55,818 nt of DNA from Saprospirales bacterium (GTDB taxonomy: Bacteria > Bacteroidota > Bacteroidia > Chitinophagales > Saprospiraceae): assembly GCA_016703765.1 (NCBI GenBank), contig JADJBL010000026.1, positions 1 through 55,818 on the forward strand, read 5' to 3'. The position numbers and the translations under genes are program-made. Shown in pieces: positions 1-10,400 of this stretch; the first letter of the stretch is position 1; every line of letters starts with the position of its first letter. Below the pieces are notes generated by a model. The model was not told the origin of the DNA, made no database searches, and was given only the letters and a program-made list of their open reading frames with translations.

Positions 1-222
1 TTTGTTCGGAGCCTGAGCTCCCTTAACTGGACAAAGTTATAAATACTATTTCATAAATCCATACCCCCTACTTGGTATTTTTGAAAAAGCCCCTCCCCGA
101 TTGCAGGGAGGGACCATCCCAAAAACCAATTGTTAAAGGACATCATTCTTTGGTGAGTTGGAGAGTTGAAGGACGTTGAAAGTGCTAGTTTGACTAGTTT
201 AATCTTCAACTTTCAGTCACTC
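1..222. other. Intergenic stretch at window start, no gene seen
   Basis: No credible coding region is seen here. It contains a minus-strand terminator-like hairpin (91-112) and, at about 154-214, a degenerate copy of the GTTGAAAA-type repeats found better preserved at 12.96-13.2 kb and 52.4-52.5 kb (TTGAA words on the left, TTCAAC words on the right). It lies directly downstream of the PorP/SprF gene. Confidence 0.5.
86..112 (-). terminator. Possible rho-independent terminator of the surface-protein cluster
   Basis: Seven-base inverted repeat CCCTCCC (91-97) and GGGAGGG (106-112) with an 8-nt loop. Read on the minus strand it is followed by GCTTTTTC, a short U-run. It lies about 110 nt beyond the stop of the PorP/SprF gene, so it could end the transcript of the whole minus-strand cluster. 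Confidence 0.5.
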
Positions 223-1125
223 TTATTTCTTTCTTCCCAGCTTTACCCCGATCGTCAGTTCATGCGCCCCGCTATTGTATTGTTGAAACTGCTGGAAAGA
301 CAGATCGTAGGAGTAGAACAGGCGGAATTGCTCGAACTCGGTGCCGAGCAGCACGCCAAGGGCTCCGCCCACGCCGGTGCGGTATGACAGACCGGCGATA
401 AAGCGGTCTTCCAGGAAGCCCACCTTGGCGTTGAAATCCAGGTTGAACGGCACGTTCATCACCTGGCGCATCATGAGGGAGGGCTCGAAAGAAAACCCGT
501 TTTCAAACTCAAAGCGGTGGCCCACATTGAAGATGAAAAACTTGAAGAAAGCCCCTTCCGGGTCGCCGGATTCGATATCCGAGATCTTGGCAACGATCAG
601 GTTGGGAAAGGCAAGGCCGATGTAGGTTTGTTTGTTGAAAGAGGCATACAGGCCCAGGGTGGCGTCGAGCACGCTCTCTCCGCTGTTGAAGGCGTCGATC
701 AACTCGTCGCCCGCTTCGTAAAAGGGGTTGTCGAGCGCCGAGTTGTTGAGCTGCAGGTTGGAAAACTCCGTGGAAAAGCCCGCAGCCAGTTTGACGTTCT
801 TCCCGATCTGGTAGCGGAAGGCGTAGTTGAGCTGGAAGCGAAGCCGGGTGATGGAAGCGATGTTTTCGCCCAGCACGTTCAAGCCGATGCCAAGGGTCTT
901 GCCGATCGGCCCGTGGTAGTTAAACCCGTAGGTCAGGGGCGCCCCGGGGAAGCCGGTCCATTGGTTCCTGAAGTTGGCCTGCAGGATATGGAGTTCCTCA
1001 AACCCCGCATAAGAGGGGTTGATCAGAATGGGTGAAACGAGGTAATGGTTAAAAATGGCCGGATCCTGCGCGCGAAGCTGCTGCAATCCACCCAATACCA
1101 ATATGAGTAACAGAATTCTTTTCAT
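223..1125 (-). CDS. PorP/SprF family type IX secretion protein
   Basis: A 300-residue outer-membrane protein with a signal peptide (MKRILLLILVLGGLQQLRAQ, cleavage near residue 20). The mature start (DPAIFNHYLVSPILINPSYAG) is the hallmark opening of the PorP/SprF family, followed by an alternating beta-barrel-like sequence to the C-terminus. Family members assist secretion or surface attachment of T9SS cargo; SprF is needed for the adhesin SprB in Flavobacterium johnsoniae. It starts 30 bp downstream of a giant protein with a type B (CHU_C) sorting domain, the usual cargo of PorP/SprF proteins, so the two are very likely co-transcribed partners. The partnership is inferred from gene order and family knowledge. 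Confidence 0.93.
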   Translation of the reverse strand: MKRILLLILVLGGLQQLRAQDPAIFNHYLVSPILINPSYAGFEELHILQANFRNQWTGFPGAPLTYGFNYHGPIGKTLGIGLNVLGENIASITRLRFQLNYAFRYQIGKNVKLAAGFSTEFSNLQLNNSALDNPFYEAGDELIDAFNSGESVLDATLGLYASFNKQTYIGLAFPNLIVAKISDIESGDPEGAFFKFFIFNVGHRFEFENGFSFEPSLMMRQVMNVPFNLDFNAKVGFLEDRFIAGLSYRTGVGGALGVLLGTEFEQFRLFYSYDLSFQQFQQYNSGAHELTIGVKLGRKK

Positions 1126-1155
1126 GGTTCGACGGCTTTTGGATGTTGATGGGAA

Positions 1156-4100
1156 TTAACGAATCAGGGTGATATGTCCTTTGATCTGCTGCGCGGCGCC
1201 TTGCTCGTCCTGGTATTCGAAGACGAAGAAATAAGCGCCCTCCGGCAAGTCCTCGCCCAGGCGGTTCACTCCCGCCCAGTCGTTCTGGTAGTTGTCGGCC
1301 TCGTACACGAGTTGTCCCCAGCGGTTGAAAATCTGGAGGAAGTTTTCCTCGTACAGGTTGAGGCAGTTGATCTGGAAATACTCGTTCATGCCATCGCCGT
1401 CGGGCGTGATCACGTTGCGGAATTCCAGGCATTCGATGCTGCCGTTGGCCACAAAGCCCGAAGCGATAGCCGTGCAATTGTTCGCATCGGTGACCAGCAC
1501 GTCGTATTCTCCCGAAGCGAGGTCGTTGACGAAATCGCCCGTATCGCCCGGCCGTCCGGTAGTCCATTGGAAACTGTAGGGCGCGGTGCCTCCGCTCGGC
1601 GTAGCCGTCAGGGTGCCGTTTGCACTCCCGTCGTCGGGGGTGGAAACCAGGCTCACCTGCAGGAGTGGCGGTTCGTCCACTTCAAAGGAAGCTACCTGCT
1701 CGCAGCCGTTTTCATCGGTGATGGTGACCGAATAAATCCCTCCGCTCAGGAAGATGGCCGGATTGGTCTCCTGGTTTTTGGAGTCGTCCCATTGGTAGGT
1801 CAGTTCTCCGCCGAGACCGCCGAGTATCTTGAGCATGATCTTCCCGTCGCTATCCCCCGTGCAGCTCACCTGCGTGATCTCCGGCTGGAAACCGACAGGA
1901 GGCGGAGCGGAAAGGGTCACAGCCGCGGTGTCCTTGCAACCCAGAGCGTCGGTTACGACGGCGTAGTAAGTCCCCTCTCCCAACTGGTCGACCGAGGGCT
2001 GGCTGCCCAGGCCTCCAAGCCATTGGTAAGTGAACGGGCTCACTCCGTCGAGTGCAATTACCGTGGCGCCGCCGTCCGTGTTATCCGGGCAACTGACGTC
2101 GTACCCATTGTAGTCGGTAGTAGCCGATGCTTCCGCCACCACTTCGGAGGTAAATCCGATCGTGAGGATCTCGGCGACCGTGGTCACGCCCAGGGCGTCG
2201 GTCACGTACACCGTATAATCGCCCGGAGGCAGGTTGTTCACCTGGTTGGAGTCCGGGTTGGGCACCGGGCCGTTAGGGCCGATCCAGGTGTAGACCAGGG
2301 GCTCGTTGATGCCGCCTTCGACCGTGATCGAAATGGCGCCCTCGGCGTCGCTGTTGCAGAAATTGTCCGTAATGGACGAACCCGACACCTCAAAGCGGGG
2401 CACGCAGATATCGTTGAAGGAATAAATACATCCGTGGTTGTCGGCTACGGTCAGGTTATAGCAAGCCTCGCCGAGACCGGCCGGGTCGGGGCCCTGGAAA
2501 CCGTTGCTCCATTGGTAGTTATAGGGCAGGGTTCCGCCCAGGGCCGTGATATTCACCGCGCCGTTGTTCGATACTCCGGTGGCAGGGTAGATCAGGGTGG
2601 AGATCAGGCTCAGGGCATTGGGCTGGTTGATAGCCCTCGTCACGATCATCTGCTGTGGGGGAACGGAACTATCAGTAATTGTGACGCTGTAAAAGCCCGC
2701 CGCCAAATCGTTGCGGGTCACCTCTCCGTCCACGCTCAGGGTGAGAAACGTATCGCTGTAGTCAAACGTATATGGGCTCACCCCGCCTTCGATTGATACC
2801 GTCCAGACTCCGTCCTCCCCTCCGTTGCACTTCACATTTTCTGAACCGTTGAAGTCGAGGATGAGGGGCAGGGGTATGAATTGCAGGTTGAAAGTCTCTT
2901 CAAACGTACAGCCGTTGTCATCCGTGATGGTCACCGAGTAAGACGCGCTGCACAGGTTGAATATCGAGGGCGTGACGGCCGTGTTGCTCCAGTAAAAAGA
3001 GTAAGGCGGAGTGCCGCCTACGACCGAGTTGAGCACGATGGCGCCGTCACAGGTATTGGGACTGGATGGGTTGATCACCGTAGCGCTGGCGATATCCAGC
3101 GGGAGCACGGGTTCGACCAGGGTGACCTGGAGGAATGCCTGGGTGCCCACGAAATCAGTAACGGTCAGGGAATACAGGCCGCCGCCAAGACCGGACAGGT
3201 CTTCCGTAAAATAGGGCCCGCCGGGTCCCGACCAGAAAAAGGCAAAAGGATCGTCACCACCTTCGAGGGAGATCGAAATGGATCCGTCATCGAGCCCTCC
3301 GCAGGGATGATTTACATCGTCCAGGATGATCTGGAGGGGCTTGATGATGGTGGCCGAGAAAGTAGCGGTACAGCCGTTGTCGTCGGTGACCACCAGAGTA
3401 TAAGTACCCGAAGTCAGGTTGTTGATATCCTGGGTGATGTAGGGTCCGCCCGGACCGCTCCACAAATAGCTGAAGGGGCTCGTTCCGCCCGATATGCTGA
3501 TATCGATGGATCCGTTGTTGCCCGCCCCGGTTTCGTTGACGAGGTTCACGAGGTTGACAACCAGGTTCTGCGGCTGTGCCACCTGGATGCCGACGATCGA
3601 AACCGTGCAGGAATTCGCGTCTATCACCTGTAGGTTATACGTCCCCGCCGGAATGCCGGTGGGGTTGGGTATACCCGGCAGGCTGGGAGTCCAATTGTAG
3701 GTATAGGGGGGTGTTCCGCCCAAAACCTGCACCTGGATGGCGCCGTCGCTTTCTCCGAAACAGGAAACCGGCGTGACGCTCAGCAAGCTGGCGGTGAGAT
3801 CTGCATTGGGTTGTTTTACAAGGATGTTGGCGGTTTTGATACAGCCGTTTCCGTCGGTCACCGTAACGGTGTAGTTGCCCGCGATCAGGTTGGAAATGTT
3901 CTGGCCGGTCGGGTTGTTGATCGTGCCTGGGCCGGACCAAAGGTAGGAAAAGGGTCCGGAGCCCTGAATCGTCAGGAAAATAGCGCCTGAGTTGTCGCCA
4001 AAGCAAGCCACATCGACGATGGTCGGCGTGATGTTGATGGCCGGGAAGGAGGCCACGGTAAAGGACATGGAGGCTGTCATACTGCAGCTGGTGACAGTCA

Positions 4101-6480
4101 CGGTGTAAGTTCCTGCCGATAAGCTACCGAGGTCTTCCGAAGTTTCCGAGTTGTCCCACTCGTATATATACGTATCATTTCCTCCTGTAACGGTGATGTC
4201 GATCGTACCGGTACCTGCGCCTGCGCAGCTGTTGGTCATAGTCCCCTGTATTTCAATGGGAGGACAGGCTTCGTCGAGGGTCACCGAACCGTCGTCCCCC
4301 ATAAAAGGAACGGGGGAGTTGGGGTTCTCGACCAGAATGGCGAGTGGTGAACCCGTGAAATTCACGGGGCTGACATCGCCGCTTGAGCCGATGGCGTCGA
4401 AACAAAGATCGAACAGGATGGTGTTGTCCGGCACGGTAGTGCCCGCAGGCGAGGGAGAATCCCAGTCTATCGTGATCTGTCCTGCCACCGGATTGGCTAC
4501 GTCGGCAGCGGTAAAACCCGAGAGGGAAATGCTTGCCACGTTCGTATAATCCAGAATAGCCGGGTCGTAGGCCAGGCTGAACTGCATGGATTTGATATTG
4601 GTAAAGCCGTCGACGGTCCGGATATGGACGCAGGTATTGTCGCCGGGGGCTACGGTCTCGTCGCTCGCGCTGAGGTTCAGGGGCTCGGTATCGCAGATCA
4701 CGATGGTCGAACCGTCCCAGTTAAAAGTGACATTCCCGTCCACATCGGTCACCTCTATCGGTGTGGGTGTGCCGGAGAAGACGATATCGGCGGTCGAGCA
4801 GTTGGGCCCGGTAGCGGTAAAGCACAATTGGGCGATAACGGTACCGTCGGGAACGGTTTCCCCGAGAACCACGTCGTTGGCCAGCCAGGAGAGGGTCAGG
4901 TTGCCGGAGGCCGCTCCGCCGGGGTTGCCGATGCTGGCGCCGGTCAGGCCGGGGAGGGTGAAGTTCTGCGCCCCGGTGTAGGACAGGAGGTTGCCCGGAT
5001 AGTTGATGCTGAACTGCATACTGACCATCTCGGTGAAGTTTTGCACCGACATGTCGATGCAGACGTTGACTCCCGATTCGATATTGGCGTTGGACAGGAT
5101 AATGGCAAAATCATCCACGCCGATAACCGAGGTCACGGTCACCGAGCCATGGTCGAAGGTGGGGTTGACGATGCCGTTGGGATTCGAGATTTCTACCGGC
5201 GTAGGGCTGCCGGAGAAAGTGATATTGCTGGAAGTTCCGCTAGCGCCCGTGATGTTGAAGCAAAGCTGGTAAATCACGGTGCCGTTTGCGACTGACTGGC
5301 CTCCGACCGGGTCGTTGGCGAGCCAGGAGATGGTGATATTACCCGGGGTGGGGTTGCCGATGTTGGCGCCCGTAAAGCCGGGGAGGTTGAAGTTGGCGCC
5401 GCCGGTAAATTGCAGTACGCTCGAATTGTAGTTGATGCTGTACTGCATGCTGACGATGTTGGTGAAATTCTGCACCGTCACATCTACGCATACCTGGTCG
5501 CCGTTTCCACCCGTTTCATCCGAGGCGGTGAAGGTGAGGTTGTTGTTGCCTCCGCCGCCTCCGGCTGTGACCGTGACGAGGCCGTTGTCAAACACAGGAG
5601 TAAGCGGGCCGTCCACGTTGATTACCTCGACGGGCACCGGAGCGCCCGAGAAACCGACATTGCTGGAGCTGCCGTTGGCGCCTGTAATATTAAAGCACAC
5701 TTGAAAAATGACCGTACCATCGGCTACCGTCTCCCCGTTCAGGGGGTCGTTGGCCACCCAGGAAATGGATAAATTCCCCGCAGTCGGATTTCCGACGTTG
5801 GCGACGCCCATGCCCGGAAGGTTGAAGCCGGTGGCGCTGGCAAACTGCAGCACCGAGGAGTTGTAGTTGATGCTGTATTGCATGCTGACTATATCGGTGA
5901 AGTTCAGCACCGAAATATCCACGCATACCTGGGAACCGGTAGGGCCGGATTCATTCGAAGCGATAAAGGTCAGGTCCGTGGACCCTCCGCCGCCGCCGCT
6001 TCCGACGATCACCGTGGCATTGCCGAATACGGGATTCAATATTCCGTTTGGATCCGTCACTTCGATGGGAGTCGGGGTTCCGGAGAAAGACACGTTCGAG
6101 GTAGCGTTTGCGGCAGTAGCCGTAAAGCAGATCTCGAAAATGGAGGTTCCGTTTGCCACCGATTGCCCCAGGACCACGTCGTTGGCCAGCCAGGAAATGG
6201 TCAGGTTGCCCGCCGAAGGGTTTCCGACGTTGGCCGCCGTGAAGCCGGGGAGGTTGAAGTTCTGCGCCATATTATACTGCAACACCCCGGAATTGTAGTT
6301 GATGCTGTATTGAAGGCTGACAATATTCGTGAAATTGGTAACTACCACGTCCAGGCAGACCTGGCTGCCTTGCGTCGTGTTGGTAGTGGGTGGGGTAAGG
6401 GTAAAACTCACCTGGGCATGGGAAGCCTGGGAGAGAAACGAAAGAGCCCCAATTACTGCAATAGTAACGAGTCTTCTCAT
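1156..6480 (-). CDS. Giant surface protein: five cohesin-like domains, SprB-type repeats, T9SS type B sorting domain
   Basis: A 1774-residue secreted protein. Residues 1-22 are a signal peptide (SHAQ cleavage). Five cohesin-like domains of about 135 residues follow (roughly 23-160, 165-300, 310-440, 450-590, 600-735), each with the motif FTNIVSMQYSINYNSSVLQ or a variant, then ISWLAND and PTPIEV. About twelve SprB-type repeats follow (740-1680), marked by GDSDG/GGTPPYTYxW and TVTDxxGC. The last 95 residues (NVITPDGDGMNEYF onward, with IFNRWGQLVYE) are the gliding-motility-associated C-terminal domain that routes proteins through T9SS. The likely role is a surface scaffold or adhesin. Cohesins bind dockerins, and the first gene of the cluster carries a dockerin-like segment. 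PorP/SprF follows immediately. Confidence 0.9.
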   Translation of the reverse strand: MRRLVTIAVIGALSFLSQASHAQVSFTLTPPTTNTTQGSQVCLDVVVTNFTNIVSLQYSINYNSGVLQYNMAQNFNLPGFTAANVGNPSAGNLTISWLANDVVLGQSVANGTSIFEICFTATAANATSNVSFSGTPTPIEVTDPNGILNPVFGNATVIVGSGGGGGSTDLTFIASNESGPTGSQVCVDISVLNFTDIVSMQYSINYNSSVLQFASATGFNLPGMGVANVGNPTAGNLSISWVANDPLNGETVADGTVIFQVCFNITGANGSSSNVGFSGAPVPVEVINVDGPLTPVFDNGLVTVTAGGGGGNNNLTFTASDETGGNGDQVCVDVTVQNFTNIVSMQYSINYNSSVLQFTGGANFNLPGFTGANIGNPTPGNITISWLANDPVGGQSVANGTVIYQLCFNITGASGTSSNITFSGSPTPVEISNPNGIVNPTFDHGSVTVTSVIGVDDFAIILSNANIESGVNVCIDMSVQNFTEMVSMQFSINYPGNLLSYTGAQNFTLPGLTGASIGNPGGAASGNLTLSWLANDVVLGETVPDGTVIAQLCFTATGPNCSTADIVFSGTPTPIEVTDVDGNVTFNWDGSTIVICDTEPLNLSASDETVAPGDNTCVHIRTVDGFTNIKSMQFSLAYDPAILDYTNVASISLSGFTAADVANPVAGQITIDWDSPSPAGTTVPDNTILFDLCFDAIGSSGDVSPVNFTGSPLAILVENPNSPVPFMGDDGSVTLDEACPPIEIQGTMTNSCAGAGTGTIDITVTGGNDTYIYEWDNSETSEDLGSLSAGTYTVTVTSCSMTASMSFTVASFPAINITPTIVDVACFGDNSGAIFLTIQGSGPFSYLWSGPGTINNPTGQNISNLIAGNYTVTVTDGNGCIKTANILVKQPNADLTASLLSVTPVSCFGESDGAIQVQVLGGTPPYTYNWTPSLPGIPNPTGIPAGTYNLQVIDANSCTVSIVGIQVAQPQNLVVNLVNLVNETGAGNNGSIDISISGGTSPFSYLWSGPGGPYITQDINNLTSGTYTLVVTDDNGCTATFSATIIKPLQIILDDVNHPCGGLDDGSISISLEGGDDPFAFFWSGPGGPYFTEDLSGLGGGLYSLTVTDFVGTQAFLQVTLVEPVLPLDIASATVINPSSPNTCDGAIVLNSVVGGTPPYSFYWSNTAVTPSIFNLCSASYSVTITDDNGCTFEETFNLQFIPLPLILDFNGSENVKCNGGEDGVWTVSIEGGVSPYTFDYSDTFLTLSVDGEVTRNDLAAGFYSVTITDSSVPPQQMIVTRAINQPNALSLISTLIYPATGVSNNGAVNITALGGTLPYNYQWSNGFQGPDPAGLGEACYNLTVADNHGCIYSFNDICVPRFEVSGSSITDNFCNSDAEGAISITVEGGINEPLVYTWIGPNGPVPNPDSNQVNNLPPGDYTVYVTDALGVTTVAEILTIGFTSEVVAEASATTDYNGYDVSCPDNTDGGATVIALDGVSPFTYQWLGGLGSQPSVDQLGEGTYYAVVTDALGCKDTAAVTLSAPPPVGFQPEITQVSCTGDSDGKIMLKILGGLGGELTYQWDDSKNQETNPAIFLSGGIYSVTITDENGCEQVASFEVDEPPLLQVSLVSTPDDGSANGTLTATPSGGTAPYSFQWTTGRPGDTGDFVNDLASGEYDVLVTDANNCTAIASGFVANGSIECLEFRNVITPDGDGMNEYFQINCLNLYEENFLQIFNRWGQLVYEADNYQNDWAGVNRLGEDLPEGAYFFVFEYQDEQGAAQQIKGHITLIR

Positions 6481-6572
6481 ATGTTCGGAGTTTGGGACGT
6501 TAGTAATATAATCGGGTAAAAAAACTTCAGTTGGTACGGAGTCTTGATATTCGCGTAGTTCTTACATAGTTG

Positions 6573-7376
6573 TTATCTGACGACAATCAGTTTCTGCACG
6601 GCTTGTGCACGTTCCGTGGTGATGCTGACAAAATAAGCGCCGGGCGCCGGGAATACCTCCTTTTTGAGGGTAATAGCCTGCATGCCGCCGCCGTAGTACT
6701 TCGAATCCCGGTAGATCGATTTGCCGGAGGAGTCGTGTATATGGAGTTGGACTTTTGAAGCTTTGGAGAGGGAAAAGCTAATCCGGGCTTCTTCCTGAAT
6801 GGGGTTGGGGGAAATGGGGAAAAAGGTAAAATCCTCCGTGACGATCTCTTCCGTCGCCACTCCGCCTGCTACCGTAACGGAGCCGTCGTAAACCGCGTAG
6901 GGCATCTCTCCGCTGAGGTTGCCGAACTCCACATCGGTCGGGTCGCCCGAAAACTGGATGGGGCACACCTGGCCCGCCGTGCCGATAATTTCAAAGCTGA
7001 CGGTAAACAACACCGTGCTATCCGGCAAGGATTGTCCGGTGATGATATTGTCTGCGATCCACAAAAAGGAAATGACGCCTTTAGGGGTGGGGAAGGGCCC
7101 GTTGGGAATCCCGAAATTCTGGGAGTTGATGTTGAAAATCCCGAAGTCGCCGACCGCCGAAAAATTCAGGATCGCCGTGTCGTAGCGGAGGGTAAACTGG
7201 GAATTGAGCATCGACTCGAAGTCGACCACTTTGATTTCCACCTTGACTACTTCCGCGGGATCTCCTGTAACATGGGTCCCAAGTGCCGTCACCAGGGCTT
7301 GGCCATTTAGATTGGAAATACTGCCCCAGAGTAGCGCAACCAGGGTCAGGCTTCTGAGAGAAGTGAGCTTTCTCAT
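6573..7376 (-). CDS. Small secreted cohesin-domain protein with T9SS type A sorting domain
   Basis: 267 residues. A signal peptide covers about 1-26 (ISNLNGQA). One cohesin-like domain spans roughly 27-165, with FESMLNSQFTLRYDTAILNF, ISFLWIADN and IQFSGDPTDVEF, related to the five copies in the next gene. The C-terminal ~85 residues (PISPNPIQEEARISF to VQKLIVVR) are a T9SS type A sorting domain. It lies between the dockerin/cohesin gene and the giant cohesin gene on the same strand, 92 bp before the latter. It could be a free cohesin module that competes for or bridges the same dockerin; that is inference. Confidence 0.85.
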   Translation of the reverse strand: MRKLTSLRSLTLVALLWGSISNLNGQALVTALGTHVTGDPAEVVKVEIKVVDFESMLNSQFTLRYDTAILNFSAVGDFGIFNINSQNFGIPNGPFPTPKGVISFLWIADNIITGQSLPDSTVLFTVSFEIIGTAGQVCPIQFSGDPTDVEFGNLSGEMPYAVYDGSVTVAGGVATEEIVTEDFTFFPISPNPIQEEARISFSLSKASKVQLHIHDSSGKSIYRDSKYYGGGMQAITLKKEVFPAPGAYFVSITTERAQAVQKLIVVR

Positions 7377-7438
7377 GCCAGTTTCTTGTAATTGTAGATG
7401 TCCAAATCGATAAAAGCAAAATGCAAAGATGAAAAAAG

Positions 7439-7474
7439 AAGCGGACTTCCTCCAAAAAAGGTGGAAGTCCGCTT
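7439..7474 (-). terminator. Strong intergenic hairpin terminator
   Basis: Perfect 12-bp inverted repeat AAGCGGACTTCC (7439-7450) and GGAAGTCCGCTT (7463-7474) with a 12-nt loop. Read on the minus strand the stem is flanked by an A-run before and a U-rich run after. It lies 10 bp past the stop of the dockerin/cohesin gene and would separate that transcript, at least partly, from the next minus-strand gene. Confidence 0.8.
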
Positions 7475-7483
7475 TTTCCAGGC

Positions 7484-10400
7484 TTACTTCACGATCACCA
7501 TTTTCATGGTAGCCGAGGCATCAGCCGTTTCCAGTGTGTAGTAAAGCACTCCCGATGCCGGCAGTTCGCTTGCCTGGAGGGCTACCTGATTGTAGCCTTT
7601 GGCAAATTCGCCGCGGATCAGTTGAAGTTGCTTACCGGTAATATCTACCACCTTCAGGGTAGCGACTCCGGCTTCCGGCAGGTTAAAGCCGATCACCGTT
7701 TTGCCATGGAAGGGGTTGGGTACGTTTTGGTACAGTTCGAAGCCCGAACCTGCGACCTGGCCGTTGAAAGCCAGGTTGACATCGAGCAGACGGCCATTCA
7801 GGTCGTATGCTTCCGCCCTTGTGAAGCGGGAGTTGAGGCTGAGCAGCTCGCTCAGTTGAGCTTCGTCCTGAGCGCGGAACACCAGGCTGAACATGGATTC
7901 TTCAGATACTTCATCGCTGTTCCAGCTCACCGTGATGGCGCCTTCTTCCAGCAGTTCCATCCCGAAGTTCTCATGGCCTGCCTGGCCGGGGATCAGGTCG
8001 ATCAGTTCCAGTGCGTTTTTGTCGAAGTTCAGCGTGAACTGGTATCCGAGCACGTTCAGGTCTTCCGCCGTAAAGGACACGGTGTAGGAATTCCCTGCCT
8101 GCACTTTTTGGTCTTCCACGTTCAGCACGAATTTGCCAACCGTCGTGCGGTCGCCTGCATCGCCCTGGGCGTTGGGGGAAGCCGAGCCGTTCACGTCGCC
8201 GGTTTTAACGGCCACGAAGTCGGCAAAGAGTTGATCGGCGGTGAGGTTGTTGAAGCTGATAACTTCCGGGAATCCGCTGCCGAAAGGCTGAGCCGGATCC
8301 GGGAACACGAAGTCCTTGTCGACAAAACGCCAGGAGGTGTTGTTCGGGAATTTGGTCATCAGCTGGAGAATGATCTTGCGGATCTCCACCATATCGGCCG
8401 TGGTTACGGCGTTGGAGCGGTTTGCATCCGCTGCGATGATCTTGTAGGGCGAATCCAGCAACTGAATGCCGAGGATATGGCGGGTGATCAATACGAGGTC
8501 GTAAGTGGTCACGCCGTTGCCGTCGTTTTCATCGTAAACCGGGGTGATCGTGTAGTCGCCGCCATTCTCTACATCCTGGAAGGAGTAGGAACCGTTGGCG
8601 CTGGTCAGCTGGGAAACGTTCCCGTTGCCGCTCAGTTCGACCGTTACATTTTCCACGCCTTCGTCTTCTTCATTGGCAATGGCGCCCGCTACGGTAGGAC
8701 CGCCGGCGGAGTTGCAGCTGAACAGGTTGTCCTGCACCACCACAAAGGTCTCGCAGTAATCCTGGTTGCCGTAGATATCCGTTACCCACAGTTGGATCGG
8801 GTTTTGGCCCAAATCGTCGCAGGTGAAGATCGCGTTGATGTCGTTTACATCCGGAGACAGGCTCAGTTGTACCCCTCCGCAGTTGTCGAAGGAACCGGCG
8901 TCAAAGTCTTCGGCCCATATCTCGATCATACCCGTTTGCATGATTTCGATCACCAGACCGTTCACGCAGTAGGGGGTGGGCAGTTTGCAGTCTTCCACGA
9001 CCACCGTAACGGTCTGATAGCCTGTGTTGCCGCAGTTGTCCGTCACTGCATAGTGTACGTCGTATTCGCCAATTTCTACATCGGCCACAGTTACGTCGCC
9101 CGTGATGTTGTTAAAGGAGCCCAGGTCGCCGGTGATGTCCACGTCAAATGCCAGGGAGCAGTCGTCGGTGATGTCCGGGTAGGGCAGCGTGATATCGGTG
9201 TCGCAGTCGGTGTCCACGATACAGCCGTCGATAGTCGGGATCGTAAAGTCGGGCGCTTCGTTGTCGATTACTTTGATCGTCTGCTTGAAGACGATATAGC
9301 CGTCGGGGGTACCGGGGCTGCCGGTCACGTTCCAGCCATCGCGGAAGGTGCGGCAGTCTTTGTCGCCGTCGCCATCCCAGTCCACGTTCAGGTTGCACTC
9401 GGCTTTGCCGGCTTCGCTGTAGGCGTTATATCCGAAATCGTCGTAGATACACCAGTTGATCGCCGTCCAGGTGCGCACGATCTTGTAGCAAGCATCCGGC
9501 ACGATGGTGAAGAGCTGGTCTTCGTGAGATATGCCGATCAGTTCGCACTCATCGTGGAAGATCTCCGGTTCTCCGGTGTCGGGCAGTTGGCCGTCTACGC
9601 AGATGCCCGTGAAATCAGCGGGAAACTCAACCACCCAGTTGGACACGTGGGATACGTTGATCACCTGGGTGCAGGTGGCGTTGCCGTTTTGGTCGCTGGC
9701 GACCCAGGTGCGGATCAGTTGGCCTTCGGTGCAGTTGTTGAGGTTGACGGTGACGGTATGCGTGATGTCGTAGTCGCAGTTGTCGTAGAATGAGGGCGTT
9801 CCGAATCCGTTCAGGACGCTGTAGTTGCCGTTTGCCACACCTGCGGCGTAGTTCAGCAGGTAGTTATCGCAGGTAATGGTTTGAGCCGGCGGGCAGGTCA
9901 GCACGATCGGGGGCAGTTTGTCGTTGACGTTTACTTCCACCATACAATCGTTGGTGTTTCCGAAGCAGTCGATCGCGCGGAAAACCACCATGATGGGGTT
10001 GTTGCCGATATCGCTGCAGCAGAAGGTAACCGTGGGGCCGAAGTTGTCAAAGGCGCCGTTGCAGTCGCCGTCCATGCGGCGAACGACGAACTCGTCGAGG
10101 CAGCAGTTGTCAAAAGTGCCGTCGTCGAAGGTGCTGGCATTCACTACGGCTTTGCCGTCGGAAGAGAGGTTCACGTCGGTGATTTCGTCGCAGATGGTGG
10201 TCGGCACGATGTTGTCGATCACCTGCACGTTTACGTACAGTTCGGCGATGTTGTTGCAGGCGTCGGTGGCCTGGTAGAGGATCTGGTAAGTGCCGAGGCC
10301 GAGGCCCGGCGAGGGGATAAATCCGCCGTTTTCGCCGTCTACGCCGTTGACGTAGGTAGCTTCGCCTACGGGGGTGAAGATGCGGATCGTCCAGTCGTTG

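Noticed and set aside
7622..9793. Long open frame (over 700 codons) on the plus strand inside the dockerin/cohesin gene
   Set aside because: Antisense shadow of a GC-rich gene; no recognisable domain, and the minus frame has clear signal, dockerin and sorting domains.
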